NCBI GenBank assembly: GCA_041477005.1
Contig: JBGOUJ010000022.1
Location: forward strand, 1 to 28,709
Reading direction: 5' to 3'
Length of the DNA stretch: 28,709 bases
Source: JBGOUJ01 sp041477005
GTDB taxonomy: Bacteria > Acidobacteriota > Terriglobia > Bryobacterales > JACQDG01
A program made the position numbers and the translations under genes. The notes beneath the pieces were generated by a model. The model made no database searches. It was given only the letters and a program-made list of their open reading frames with translations, and was not told the origin of the DNA. Positions 9,166 through 17,450 of this stretch are shown here, piece by piece (position 1 is the first letter of the stretch; each line of letters opens with the position of its first letter).

Positions 9166-10476
9166 ATGCGACTGCCCCGACTCGTTCGCGTCAAGCAGCA
9201 TTTCCCTGACCGCGCCCTGCCGGACGTGGCCGGCGCTGTGCGCAAAGAGCTGGAAGCGGCGGCGTGGACCTCGCGCGTCAAGCCGGGGTCGCGGATTGCC
9301 ATTGGAGCGGGGAGTCGCGGCATCACCAACATCGCCACCATCGTGCGGGCGGTGGTCGAGTTCTGGAAATCGCGCGGCATGCGGCCGTTCATCATTCCGG
9401 TGATGGGCAGCCATGGCGCGGCGACCGCCGAGGGCCAGGCCGACGTGCTGGCCCACTACGGCATTATCGAGCAGACGATGGGCGCGCCGGTGGTCAGCTC
9501 GCTCGACGTGGTCCCGCTGGGGCCTACGCCCGAGGGCATCGAAGTGGTGATGGACCGCACGGCCTTCGAGAGCGACGGCGTGATGCTGGTGAGCCGCATC
9601 AAGTGGCACACCGACTTCGCCGGCACGCTCGAAAGCGGCGTCCACAAGATGATGGCCATCGGCCTGGGCAAATACGCCGGCGCGCAGCGCTACCATACGT
9701 TCGCCGTGCGCATCGGCATGGAGCGCGTGATCCGCGGCGTGGGCCGCAAGGTGCTCGATACGGGGAAAATGCTCGGAGGCCTGGGCATTCTCGAGGACGC
9801 CTACCACTCCACCGCTGAGGTTCGGGCGCTGGGCGTGGAGGACATGGAGCGGCGCGAGGAGGAGTTGCTGGCGCGGGTGAAATCCTGGGCGCCCCGGATC
9901 CCGATCCGGGAATTGGATCTGCTGATCGTGGACCAAATGGGCAAGAACATCAGCGGCGCCGGCATGGATACCAAGATCGTCAACCGCTCGGTGACCGGCG
10001 AGAGCAATGTGTGGCCGAACGCGCCGAAGATCATGCGCATTTATGTGCGCGATCTCACCTCGCTCAGCTACGGCAACGCCGTGGGCTTGGGAATGGCCGA
10101 CGTCATCACCGACCGGCTTTACAACAAGATCGATCGGACTCCCACCGAGCTGAACGCCCTCACCGCCTCAACCACTCGCATGTGCGCCACGCCGATCCAT
10201 TACGCGACCGACCGGGTCTGCCTGGAAAAGGTGACGCCCACGCTGGGGAGGCTCGACACCGGCGAGGCCACCCTGGCGTGGATCCGCAATACCCTCGATC
10301 TCGACGAGCTTATGGTGACCGAGAACCTGCTCGATGAGATCCGGAGCAATCCGATTTTGGAAATCGTGGGCGAGCCCGGACCGATTGAATTCCAGCAGGA
10401 CGGCAACCTGGTCGAGCTGCTGGCCGAAAAGCAGCCTCCGATTCCAGCCTTCGCCCTGACACCGAGCAGCACCTGA
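9166..10476 (+). CDS. LarA-like protein (DUF2088 / lactate racemase N-domain family)
   Basis: Cytoplasmic protein of 436 residues resembling LarA and its homologues, which use a nickel-pincer nucleotide to racemise or epimerise 2-hydroxyacids. The segment IPVMGSHGAATAEG (77-90) corresponds to the G-[ST]-H loop of LarA. A second His/Lys-rich region follows, with His148 in IKWHTDF, His160-Lys161 and Lys169, in the area where LarA has its catalytic and Ni-ligating residues. I could not align these residues one to one with LarA, so retention of the cofactor is open. No larB, larC or larE cofactor genes are in the window. There is no signal peptide. The gene is flanked by a hairpin upstream and uppP 51 bp downstream. 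The substrate is unknown. Confidence 0.75.
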   Translation: MRLPRLVRVKQHFPDRALPDVAGAVRKELEAAAWTSRVKPGSRIAIGAGSRGITNIATIVRAVVEFWKSRGMRPFIIPVMGSHGAATAEGQADVLAHYGIIEQTMGAPVVSSLDVVPLGPTPEGIEVVMDRTAFESDGVMLVSRIKWHTDFAGTLESGVHKMMAIGLGKYAGAQRYHTFAVRIGMERVIRGVGRKVLDTGKMLGGLGILEDAYHSTAEVRALGVEDMERREEELLARVKSWAPRIPIRELDLLIVDQMGKNISGAGMDTKIVNRSVTGESNVWPNAPKIMRIYVRDLTSLSYGNAVGLGMADVITDRLYNKIDRTPTELNALTASTTRMCATPIHYATDRVCLEKVTPTLGRLDTGEATLAWIRNTLDLDELMVTENLLDEIRSNPILEIVGEPGPIEFQQDGNLVELLAEKQPPIPAFALTPSST

Positions 10477-10527
10477 CCGACCCGCGACCGTAAGGGAGCG
10501 GTTTCCCGGCGCGGCTCCGATTGACCT

Positions 10528-11364
10528 ATGCCTATCTATCAGGTGATCGTCCTGGCGGTGGTCCAGGGCGTCACCGAGTTTCTGCCGATCAGCAGTACCG
10601 CTCATCTCTGGCTCGTTCCCTGGCTGTTCGGATGGCGCGATCCGGGTTTGACCTTCGACGTCGCTCTGCACGTGGGAACGCTGCTCGCTGTAGCCGTCTA
10701 TTTCGCCGGAACCTGGATCCGGCTCCTCCGGCGAGGGTTCGGAGGCCGCGTCCCCAACGACCCGGACTTGGAGGCCAATCCTCGCCTGTTCTGGTTCCTG
10801 GTGATTGCGACCATACCCGGCGCGCTGGCCGGCCTGGCGCTCGAGCATTACGCCGAAAGCACCCTGCGCAACCCCTACGTGATTGCCACTACGATGTTCG
10901 GCATCGGGCTGGTGCTGTGGTGGGCCGAACAGAGGGGGCGGTTTCAGAAGAGTCTGGACACCACCAGCCTGTTCGACGCGACGACGATCGGCGTCTCCCA
11001 GGCGCTGGCCATCGTTCCGGGAGTCTCGCGCTCCGGCGTCACGATCGCGGCGGCGCTCCTGCTCGGCTTGAAGCGGGAAGCCGCCGCCCGCTTCTCGTTT
11101 CTGCTGGCCACGCCGATCATCGCCGGGGCGGCCCTGAAAGCCGGCTGGAATATCTTCAAGGCCGGCGGCATTGAGCCTGAGATGCAGCTTCCCTTTGCCC
11201 TCGGAGTGGCCGTCAGCGCCGTGACCGGCTATGCGGCGATAGCCTTTTTCCTCCGCTATTTGCAGACCAGGACGCTCAAGATTTTCGTCTGGTACCGCCT
11301 TATCTGTGGCATAATAATACTGGCTCTGGCATTTTTCTTCCGCGACACCGTTATGCACCCCTAA
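10528..11364 (+). CDS. uppP: Undecaprenyl-diphosphatase
   Basis: UppP/BacA integral membrane phosphatase of 278 residues. It dephosphorylates undecaprenyl pyrophosphate to the lipid carrier used in peptidoglycan and O-antigen assembly, and its overexpression classically gives bacitracin resistance. The first signature QGVTEFLPISSTAH (13-26) includes the catalytic Glu and His. The second signature PGVSRSGVT (164-172) includes the essential Arg. About eight hydrophobic segments are visible. The usual EG at the start of the first motif is QG here, which is tolerated in the family. No strong Shine-Dalgarno precedes the ATG. ftsK begins 43 bp after the stop on the same strand, so the two envelope and division genes may be co-transcribed. 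Confidence 0.96.
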   Translation: MPIYQVIVLAVVQGVTEFLPISSTAHLWLVPWLFGWRDPGLTFDVALHVGTLLAVAVYFAGTWIRLLRRGFGGRVPNDPDLEANPRLFWFLVIATIPGALAGLALEHYAESTLRNPYVIATTMFGIGLVLWWAEQRGRFQKSLDTTSLFDATTIGVSQALAIVPGVSRSGVTIAAALLLGLKREAAARFSFLLATPIIAGAALKAGWNIFKAGGIEPEMQLPFALGVAVSAVTGYAAIAFFLRYLQTRTLKIFVWYRLICGIIILALAFFFRDTVMHP

Positions 11365-11407
11365 GCCGTCCGCCAGCGGCTGCCGGGACGATGACGGAAG
11401 CAGAAGA

Positions 11408-13747
11408 ATGAAATTTCTCTCTCCCACCGACCAGCGCCGGCTCAACGAGCTGGTGGGTCTCCTGCTGTTGTCCTCAGCCATCGCTCTGGGCTTGAGCCTG
11501 GAGTCCTACAATCCCCTCGACCCTTCGTGGAACACGGCCTCGGCCTTACTGCGGCCGCAGAACCTGCTGGGATATCCCGGCGCTTATGTTGCGGATCTTG
11601 CCTTTCAGCTCCTCGGCCTGGGGGCGTTCGTACTGCCGGTCTTTCTGCTTCTGCTGAGCTGGAAGTGGATCCGCTCGGAGTCAGTGCCGGCGCCGAAGCC
11701 GGTCGGCGCGGCGCTGCTCGTCTTCAGCCTCTGCGCGGCGCTGGTCCTGGCGCAGCCCGGATTTCTGTGGAGGCAGACCATCGAGCCGGGCGGGCTGGCC
11801 GGACGGCTGCTGGCCGACCTGCTCCTGGCGGGCTTGAATCTGACCGGAGCCGTGATCGCCATCTTGATGGCCGCGATGCTGTCGCTGTATTTGCTGACGC
11901 AGTTCAGCCTGGCCGACTTCGTGGCGTGGCTCCAGAAGCGGCTGGCGTTTGTGGGCCGATGGAATCAAGCCTGGGCCGGACGATGGCAGGCCTGGCGAGA
12001 GAAGAGAAAAGAAGCCGCGAACCTGAAGCGAAAGGAGCGCCTGGCAGCGGCTGTGGCGACGGTATCGGTCTCGCCGCCGCCGGCCACGGCGCTCGCTCCG
12101 TCCAAACCCAAGCCTGCTTTGCGCGCTGCCATGCCGCCGGTGGTGGACGAGCGAGGATCGATCGACCTGCCGATCGTCGAGCTGCGGCCCGAGCCGGCGC
12201 CGCGGCCGGAGCGCAAACCAGCGGCCGCCAGAGCCGCCCCACCCCGAGCCGCTTCCAAGGGTTACAAAATTCCGCCCACAGCGCTGCTCGAGCCGCCGCC
12301 AGGACGCAATCCCTACGATGAAGAAGAGTTGCGCCAGTTGGCGGTGATGATCCGCGCCAAGTTCGAGGAGTTCAACGTCCGCGGCGGAGTCACCCAGATC
12401 AACCCCGGGCCGGTGGTCACCACGTTTGAATACAAGCCGGAAGCCGGCGTGAAATACAGCCGTATCACCAATCTGGCCGAGGACCTGTGCCTGGCCCTGC
12501 AGGCCGAGTCGATCCTGATCGAGCGCATCCCGGGCAAATACACGGTGGGGATCGAGGTGCCGAACCGGCGCCGCGAGGTGATCAGCCTCCGGGAGATCAT
12601 GGAATCGGCCGAGTTTCAGGATTCGCCTTCCCGGTTGACCATCTCACTCGGGAAAGACATCAACGGCCGCATCCGCACCGCCAACCTGGAGGCGATGCCG
12701 CACGTGCTCATCGCCGGCTCGACCGGCTCGGGCAAGAGCGTGCTGATGAACTGCATCATCATGTCGATCCTCTACAAGTCGACGCCCGATGAAGTGCGGT
12801 TCATCATGGTCGATCCGAAGCGGCTGGAGCTGGGGCTCTACGAGGACATCCCTCACCTGCTGACGCCGGTCATCACCGACCTGAAAAAGGCCGCCTACGC
12901 GCTGCGCAACGCTACGCTCGAGATGGAGCGCCGCCTGAAATTGCTGGCCACGCAGGGCGTGCGCAACATCGAGCAGTACAACCGCAAGATCCGGACCGAG
13001 GAATACAAGGAGCTGAGCCTGTTCGATGAGGACGAGCCGCCGGCGCCGGCCGAGCCGCTGCCCTACATCGTGATCCTGATCGACGAGCTGGCCGACCTGA
13101 TGCTGCTCGAAGGCAACAACATCGAGGAGTCGATCACGCGCCTGGCGCAGATGGCGCGGGCGGTGGGGATTCACCTGATTCTGGCCACGCAGCGCCCCAG
13201 CGTGGACGTGATCACCGGGCTGATCAAAGCCAATTTCCCGGCGCGCATTTCGTTCCGTGTGGCCACCCGCGTCGACTCGCGGACGATTCTCGATTCCATG
13301 GGCGCCGAGGCGCTGCTCGGCCGCGGCGACATGCTCTATCTGCCCCCGGGATCGGGCCGCATGATCCGCGTGCACGGGCCTTACGTGAGCGAATCGGAGA
13401 TCACCGAGGTGGTGAAGTTCTGGAAGGAGCAATCGAAGGCCGAATACCAGACGGCCTACCTGGCCCCGCCGCCGCGCGAGGAGGAAGCGGAGGAGGAAGG
13501 CGAGGAGGCCGAGTTCGCCGGCGAGGACGACCCGATGTACGAGGACGCCGTCAGGCTGGTGCTCGAGCAGGGCAAAGCATCCACTTCGACGCTGCAGCGC
13601 CGCCTGCGCCTGGGCTACGGCCGTGCCGCGCGAATCCTCGACGTGATGGAGCGCGAAGGCATCATCGGCCCCCCCGACGGAAGCCGGCCGAGAGAAGTGT
13701 TGAAGCGTCCCGATTGGCTGCTGGAAGTAGACAACTCCCTGCGATAG
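11408..13747 (+). CDS. ftsK: DNA translocase FtsK/SpoIIIE
   Basis: Septal ATP-driven DNA pump of 779 residues that clears the chromosome from the division plane and stimulates XerCD recombination. The first 180 residues contain four TM helices that anchor it at the septum. A Pro/Ala/Arg-rich linker (about 190-290) is short compared with E. coli FtsK. Then come the alpha domain, the RecA-like motor with Walker A GSTGSGKS (437-444) and Walker B ILIDE (556-560), an acidic hinge rich in Glu (about 690-710), and the gamma winged-helix domain that reads oriented KOPS-type sites (YEDAVRLVLEQGKASTSTLQ, LGYGRAARILDVMEREGI). All motor motifs look intact. The TAG stop touches the first base of the hairpin repeat that separates it from the convergent gene. 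Confidence 0.96.
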   Translation: MKFLSPTDQRRLNELVGLLLLSSAIALGLSLESYNPLDPSWNTASALLRPQNLLGYPGAYVADLAFQLLGLGAFVLPVFLLLLSWKWIRSESVPAPKPVGAALLVFSLCAALVLAQPGFLWRQTIEPGGLAGRLLADLLLAGLNLTGAVIAILMAAMLSLYLLTQFSLADFVAWLQKRLAFVGRWNQAWAGRWQAWREKRKEAANLKRKERLAAAVATVSVSPPPATALAPSKPKPALRAAMPPVVDERGSIDLPIVELRPEPAPRPERKPAAARAAPPRAASKGYKIPPTALLEPPPGRNPYDEEELRQLAVMIRAKFEEFNVRGGVTQINPGPVVTTFEYKPEAGVKYSRITNLAEDLCLALQAESILIERIPGKYTVGIEVPNRRREVISLREIMESAEFQDSPSRLTISLGKDINGRIRTANLEAMPHVLIAGSTGSGKSVLMNCIIMSILYKSTPDEVRFIMVDPKRLELGLYEDIPHLLTPVITDLKKAAYALRNATLEMERRLKLLATQGVRNIEQYNRKIRTEEYKELSLFDEDEPPAPAEPLPYIVILIDELADLMLLEGNNIEESITRLAQMARAVGIHLILATQRPSVDVITGLIKANFPARISFRVATRVDSRTILDSMGAEALLGRGDMLYLPPGSGRMIRVHGPYVSESEITEVVKFWKEQSKAEYQTAYLAPPPREEEAEEEGEEAEFAGEDDPMYEDAVRLVLEQGKASTSTLQRRLRLGYGRAARILDVMEREGIIGPPDGSRPREVLKRPDWLLEVDNSLR

Positions 13748-13825
13748 GAACCACAGAGGAACACAGATGAACACAGATGGAAAACCGTTCGGAATCTGTG
13801 TTTATCTGTGTTCATCTGTGGTTTC
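13747..13825. repeat. ACACAGATGA palindromic repeat, copy 2, between convergent genes
   Basis: Arms of 32 nt (13747-13778 and 13794-13825) form an inverted repeat with three mismatches and a 15-nt loop. It is the same family as the copy at 3967-4044. Its left edge overlaps the last base of the ftsK TAG and its right edge overlaps the stop codon of the convergent gene, so it fills the whole intergenic space and is well placed to act as a bidirectional terminator. Confidence 0.9.
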
Positions 13826-15254
13826 ATTTCAGGCTTTCCAACAGCCCACGATCCAGCTCCGGTGTGATCTGCTCCAGCATCTGCGGATTGTTGGTCAGGT
13901 TTCGTGGCCCGAGCTCGCCGTATTTCCCAAAAAACAGCTCCATCGCCGCGAGTGAGATACCGTAGGCGATCGAGGCCTGCGCCCCGTTCAGCGTGCCCCA
14001 ACCGTTGCCCAGCGCCTCCAGCGTCGGTAGTTTTCCGGCTCGGGCGAGGACCTTCAGCACTTCGCGCTGCTCGGGGCGGAGCGCTTCGCCGGATAGTTTC
14101 TGCGCCATGCCTTCCTGCACCCAGGCCGGCCAGCGGCCGAGGTTGGAAAGGCAGGCGTGGACGACCTCGTGGGCGAACGTGCGGCGCGTGCCGGGGTCGA
14201 TCTTTTTGCCCGGGGCGAGGGGGACCCGGATCTTGCCGTCGTATTGGCCGCCACTCCACTCCGCGGCGCCGGTCGTTTGGTAATACGCCGCGGGGCTCTG
14301 GACGATGGTGATAATCCTGGCGTCGGCGGGGCAGCCGAGCTGATTCGAGATGCGGGAGAACTCCTCTTCGAGCGCCCCGACCATACCGCGCGCCGTCTCC
14401 GGGCTGGCCACGGCCGTGTCATAGCGGAGCAGGAAGCGCATGCCGTAGGTTTTTTCAGCGCTCTTGTCGGCGCTTACTTCCTTCTCCAGTTTATGGCACA
14501 TCCGCTCGAGGCCTTCGTCCGGGTGGAGGGCCAGCGACTCTCTCCAATAGTCGAGCGCCTGGCGCGGGTTATCCAGGCTGTAGGCGGCCCGGCCGGCCGC
14601 CGCCAGAAGCTGTGGGTCCTTCTTGTTCTCGCGCAGCGCCCGCTCCAGAATGTCCATCGCCCGGTCGGGCTGGTGCATCTCGAGCAAAGCGTAGGCGCGG
14701 AGCAGGGCGACATCACGCTGGTCGCGCGGGGCCTCCACTTTCGACAGGATCTTTTCGGCTTCCGCCGGGCGGCCCGACTGAATGGCGTCGGCGGCCAAAT
14801 TGAGCTGGGCGGCCAGGGCGAAGTTGGTCTTACCGGTTTTTACAGCCGCCTGGTCCCGCAGGGCTTGAACGTCGCTGCGGCTGATGGCGGGCAGAGCTTG
14901 TGTGGACACAGCTTGCGTGGACACAGCTCGCATGGACAAAGCTTGCGTCGAGGCCGCGGCGGCGCCCCTACGCGCTTGCTCGAATTGCTCGATCCCTTCC
15001 AAAGCCTCCGCCCAAACATAGCCCTGGACGGTCTTGCCGTCCGTTTGGGCCGAAACCGCATAGCACGGCTTCCCGTTGCTGTCGATCGAGAACCGGACCT
15101 TCACCGGGTCGCCGCGCTTGAGCGTCGCCACGGGTTCGGCGCTTTCCGAGCAGCCCGCGCGCAGCGGATATTGCTCTTCCTTTACAGTGAGAACGGAGCC
15201 GCCCGAAAGATGCGCAGCGAAGGCGAGGCAAGAGACAAGCAGGGATCCCCTCAT
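13824..15254 (-). CDS. Exported TPR metalloprotease-like protein (peptidase MA-like)
   Basis: Exported protein of 476 residues. It has a signal peptide (MRGSLLVSCLAFAAHLSGGS), an SH3-like domain (about 22-90), a low-complexity linker, TPR-like helical repeats (about 140-255) and a C-terminal gluzincin domain. The zinc site reads HEVVH (362-366), with a downstream Glu in PAWVQEGMA (Glu381) as likely third ligand, as in the peptidase MA family. Catalytic residues therefore appear intact, although the substrate is unknown. The linker at 102-121 is a pentapeptide repeat (STQAL/SMRAV/STQAV) encoded by a 15-bp tandem repeat. The start is 55 bp after ribE on the same strand, so it is probably the last gene of the aroA-ribE transcript, which would end in the hairpin repeat. 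Confidence 0.82.
   Translation of the reverse strand: MRGSLLVSCLAFAAHLSGGSVLTVKEEQYPLRAGCSESAEPVATLKRGDPVKVRFSIDSNGKPCYAVSAQTDGKTVQGYVWAEALEGIEQFEQARRGAAAASTQALSMRAVSTQAVSTQALPAISRSDVQALRDQAAVKTGKTNFALAAQLNLAADAIQSGRPAEAEKILSKVEAPRDQRDVALLRAYALLEMHQPDRAMDILERALRENKKDPQLLAAAGRAAYSLDNPRQALDYWRESLALHPDEGLERMCHKLEKEVSADKSAEKTYGMRFLLRYDTAVASPETARGMVGALEEEFSRISNQLGCPADARIITIVQSPAAYYQTTGAAEWSGGQYDGKIRVPLAPGKKIDPGTRRTFAHEVVHACLSNLGRWPAWVQEGMAQKLSGEALRPEQREVLKVLARAGKLPTLEALGNGWGTLNGAQASIAYGISLAAMELFFGKYGELGPRNLTNNPQMLEQITPELDRGLLESLK
14896..14955. repeat. 15-bp tandem repeat (about 3-4 copies) in the metalloprotease gene
   Basis: Units GCTTGTGTGGACACA (14896), GCTTGCGTGGACACA (14911), GCTCGCATGGACAAA (14926) and a decayed GCTTGCGTCGAGGCC (14941) follow at exact 15-bp steps. 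The period is a multiple of three, so changes in copy number stay in frame and alter only the linker. Confidence 0.85.
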
Positions 15255-15309
15255 AAAGCCGATGCTAGCGGCTCACGACCTCGCGTGTCTCTCGGGGAAA
15301 GACCTGAGT

Positions 15310-15942
15310 TCAGAAGCCCTCTTCCTGAAGCCGCTCGATGGTCAGGCGCGAGGCAGGCTTCAGGTCGAGCGCGGCGAGCAGCTTCTCGACATGTTTGGCG
15401 AGGATGTCGCACTCGATGTTGAGACGGTCGCCGGGACGGTGGGTCGCGAGAGTAGTCATGCGGTAGGTGTGGGGGATGATGGCCACGCCCAGCAGGTCGC
15501 CTTCGAGCGACGCGATGGTCAGGCTGATGCCGTCAATGGCGATGCTGCCTTTGAAGACCAGGTAGCGGTCGAGCTCGCGCGGCACGCGGACTTTCAGCCA
15601 CCAGTTGCCGTCGGGCAGGGAATCCAGGCCCGCCAGAACGCCCGTTCCATCGACGTGTCCCTGCATGATGTGGCCGCTTAACCGGCCGGTGGGCAAGAGG
15701 GGCCGTTCCAGGTTGACGCGATCGCCGGAGCGAAGATCGCCGAGGTTGGTGCGCGCCAGCGTTTCAGGCGAAAGGTCGGCGGAAAAAGCCGGCCTTTGGA
15801 TCTCGACCGCGGTGAGGCAGACGCCGTTGACGGCGATGCTGGCGCCCGGCGCCAGGTCCGACAAGACTTGATCGGCGCGGATGGTAAGCTTGCTGCCGGC
15901 CGTTTCGACCACTCCCAGCTCTTCGACAATTCCGGTGAACAT
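15310..15942 (-). CDS. ribE: Riboflavin synthase, alpha subunit
   Basis: Enzyme of 210 residues that dismutates two 6,7-dimethyl-8-ribityllumazines into riboflavin and a pyrimidine. It begins with the invariant MFTGIVEELG and has two lumazine-binding repeats: N-terminal IAVNGVCLTAVE with GHIMQGHVDGTG, then C-terminal IAIDGISLTIASLE. The ATG at 15942 is chosen because the frame continues upstream only as antisense-like low-quality sequence, while MFTGIVEE is the family's universal N-terminus. It starts 5 bp after the aroA stop, implying translational coupling. The other riboflavin genes and an FMN riboswitch are absent from the window. The symbol follows the B. subtilis usage (ribC in E. coli). 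Confidence 0.95.
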   Translation of the reverse strand: MFTGIVEELGVVETAGSKLTIRADQVLSDLAPGASIAVNGVCLTAVEIQRPAFSADLSPETLARTNLGDLRSGDRVNLERPLLPTGRLSGHIMQGHVDGTGVLAGLDSLPDGNWWLKVRVPRELDRYLVFKGSIAIDGISLTIASLEGDLLGVAIIPHTYRMTTLATHRPGDRLNIECDILAKHVEKLLAALDLKPASRLTIERLQEEGF

Positions 15943-15947
15943 TGTCT

Positions 15948-17228
15948 TCAGTCCCGCAGGCGTTCGAGCGTCTCGTAGAATTCCGGAAAGGAGACCGCGG
16001 CGGCCTCGGCGTCGTGAATCGTCGACGGACCGTCGGCGCAGAGGGCCGCTACGGCGAAGGCCATGGCGATTCGGTGGTCGCCGAAGGAATCGATCTCGGC
16101 GCCGAGGAAGCGGGATTTCCCCGGGATCTCGAGGCCGTCCGGCGAGACCTGGACCTCGACGCCCATTCGCCCGAGGTTCTCGGCAACCGTGGCGATGCGG
16201 TCGGTTTCCTTGACGCGCAGCTCGGCGGCATTGCGGACCACCAAGCCGTTTTCCGAGAGCGCTCCCAACACCGCCAGGACGGGAATCTCGTCGATAACGG
16301 CGGCGGTCGTCGAGCCCTCCACCACGCCGCCGCGCAGGCGCGAGCTTCGGACTTCGAGGTCTCCCATCAACTCGCCACACTGCTCGCGGAGCTCGAGGAT
16401 TTTCAGTTGCGCTCCCATCGAGCGGAGCACGTCGAGCAAAGCGGAGCGCGTCGGGTTCAGACCGATGTCGCGGAGGATCACCTCGGAATCAGGCACGGCC
16501 AGAGCAGCCGCCAGAAAGAAGGCGGCCGAGGAGAGGTCGGAAGGAACCGCCAGGTCGCGTCCGTGCAAGGCCGGGCGCGGCTCCAGCCGGATCATTCCAC
16601 GCCGCATCGTGATTTGGGCCCCCAGCTCACGCAGGGCGATTTCGGTATGGTCGCGCGTGCGGATCGGCTCGCGGACGGTCGTCGCACCCGTGGCATACAG
16701 GCCGGCCAGCAGGATCGCCGTCTTAACCTGGGCGCTCGGAACGGGCAACTGGTAATCGATGGCCTGGAGCGGCCCGCCCGTGATGCGCAGGGGAGGGAAG
16801 TTGCCGTCGCGCGCTTCGATCCGGGCGCCCATTTGGGTGAGCGGATCGATGATGCGCCGCATCGGGCGGCGGGCCAGTGAGCCATCCCCGGCGATCTCGC
16901 TGGGGAACGGCTGCGCCGCCAGAATCCCCGACAGCATCCGGATCGTGGAGCCGGAGTTGCCGGCGTCGAGCTGGCCCGCCGGCGGCTTCAGGCCGTCCAG
17001 ACCGACGCCTTCAATGTGCAGGGTGACGCCTTCGGCGCGGATGGGAACGCCCAGGGCGCGCATGCAGTCCAAGGTCGATCGGCAGTCGGCGCCGTTGGAG
17101 AAGTTCCGGATCTGGCTCGCGCCCTGGGCCAGCGATGCCAGCATCGCGTAGCGGTGGGAGATGGATTTGTCGCCGGGCAGGCGTACCTCACCCCTCAATC
17201 GCCTGGCTGGTGCGATGACCCTGTCCAT
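15948..17228 (-). CDS. aroA: 3-phosphoshikimate 1-carboxyvinyltransferase (EPSP synthase), class II motifs
   Basis: Shikimate-pathway enzyme joining shikimate-3-phosphate and PEP. The 426-residue length is typical. Motifs include LPGDKSISHR near the N-terminus, DAGNSGSTIRML (88-99) and RVKETDRI near the C-terminus. All four motifs used to define class II (glyphosate-insensitive type) enzymes are visible: GDKS (19-22), SAQVK (165-169), RDHTE (192-196) and NPTR (258-261). ATG 17228 is preferred over the in-frame GTG 17237, because the -10-like TAGAAT lies at 17248-17243 and would place the transcript start close to 17237. It is first in a unit with ribE, an uncommon neighbour for aroA. Confidence 0.95.
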   Translation of the reverse strand: MDRVIAPARRLRGEVRLPGDKSISHRYAMLASLAQGASQIRNFSNGADCRSTLDCMRALGVPIRAEGVTLHIEGVGLDGLKPPAGQLDAGNSGSTIRMLSGILAAQPFPSEIAGDGSLARRPMRRIIDPLTQMGARIEARDGNFPPLRITGGPLQAIDYQLPVPSAQVKTAILLAGLYATGATTVREPIRTRDHTEIALRELGAQITMRRGMIRLEPRPALHGRDLAVPSDLSSAAFFLAAALAVPDSEVILRDIGLNPTRSALLDVLRSMGAQLKILELREQCGELMGDLEVRSSRLRGGVVEGSTTAAVIDEIPVLAVLGALSENGLVVRNAAELRVKETDRIATVAENLGRMGVEVQVSPDGLEIPGKSRFLGAEIDSFGDHRIAMAFAVAALCADGPSTIHDAEAAAVSFPEFYETLERLRD

Positions 17229-17242
17229 GGAAACCACTACCG

Positions 17243-17248
17243 ATTCTA
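17243..17248 (-). promoter_or_regulatory. Putative -10 element for aroA
   Basis: TAGAAT on the minus strand, 14 nt before the chosen ATG, directly after the terminator-like hairpin at 17259-17278. I see no matching TTGACA at the proper distance, so this is suggestive only. Confidence 0.35.
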
Positions 17249-17258
17249 GCAGGGTGCT

Positions 17259-17278
17259 AAAAAAGCGCCTGGGCAGGC
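17259..17278 (-). terminator. Candidate intrinsic terminator upstream of aroA
   Basis: On the minus strand GCCTGCCCAGGC folds into a short stem and is followed by GC and six T residues. It would end transcripts of the two small minus-strand frames upstream. The stem is short (4-5 bp), which lowers confidence. Confidence 0.4.
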
Positions 17279-17309
17279 CTCACTCGAAGCAGCTTGGCAG
17301 GCGGTTTCT

Positions 17310-17402
17310 CTAGGAAGGGCGCCGCCAGCGGCGCAAGACCAGGATCAGCAGGAAAGCGCCTCCGACGATCGTGCAGAGGATGCGGAAGTCATCCGGGGTC
17401 AT
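17310..17402 (-). CDS. Putative 30-residue single-pass membrane peptide
   Basis: ATG 17402 opens a 30-codon frame: a short polar start with two Asp, a hydrophobic segment (ILCTIVGGAFLLILVL) and a basic end (RRWRRPS). By the positive-inside rule the C-terminus would face the cytoplasm. A strong Shine-Dalgarno AAGGAG (17422-17417) exists, but its 14-nt spacing is longer than ideal. The frame lies 48 bp after the AT-hook gene on the same strand and before a terminator-like hairpin, which favours a real gene. I do not recognise a family. Chance occurrence is possible at this length. Confidence 0.4.
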   Translation of the reverse strand: MTPDDFRILCTIVGGAFLLILVLRRWRRPS

Positions 17403-17450
17403 CGGGCGACCGGGATCTCCTTGAAGACATTATCGGTGGAGCGCGCGGTT

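Noticed and set aside
15943..16380. N-terminal extension of the riboflavin synthase frame to 16380
   Set aside because: The extension overlaps aroA, is extremely Arg-rich and lies before the invariant MFTGIVEE start; it is out-of-frame aroA sequence.
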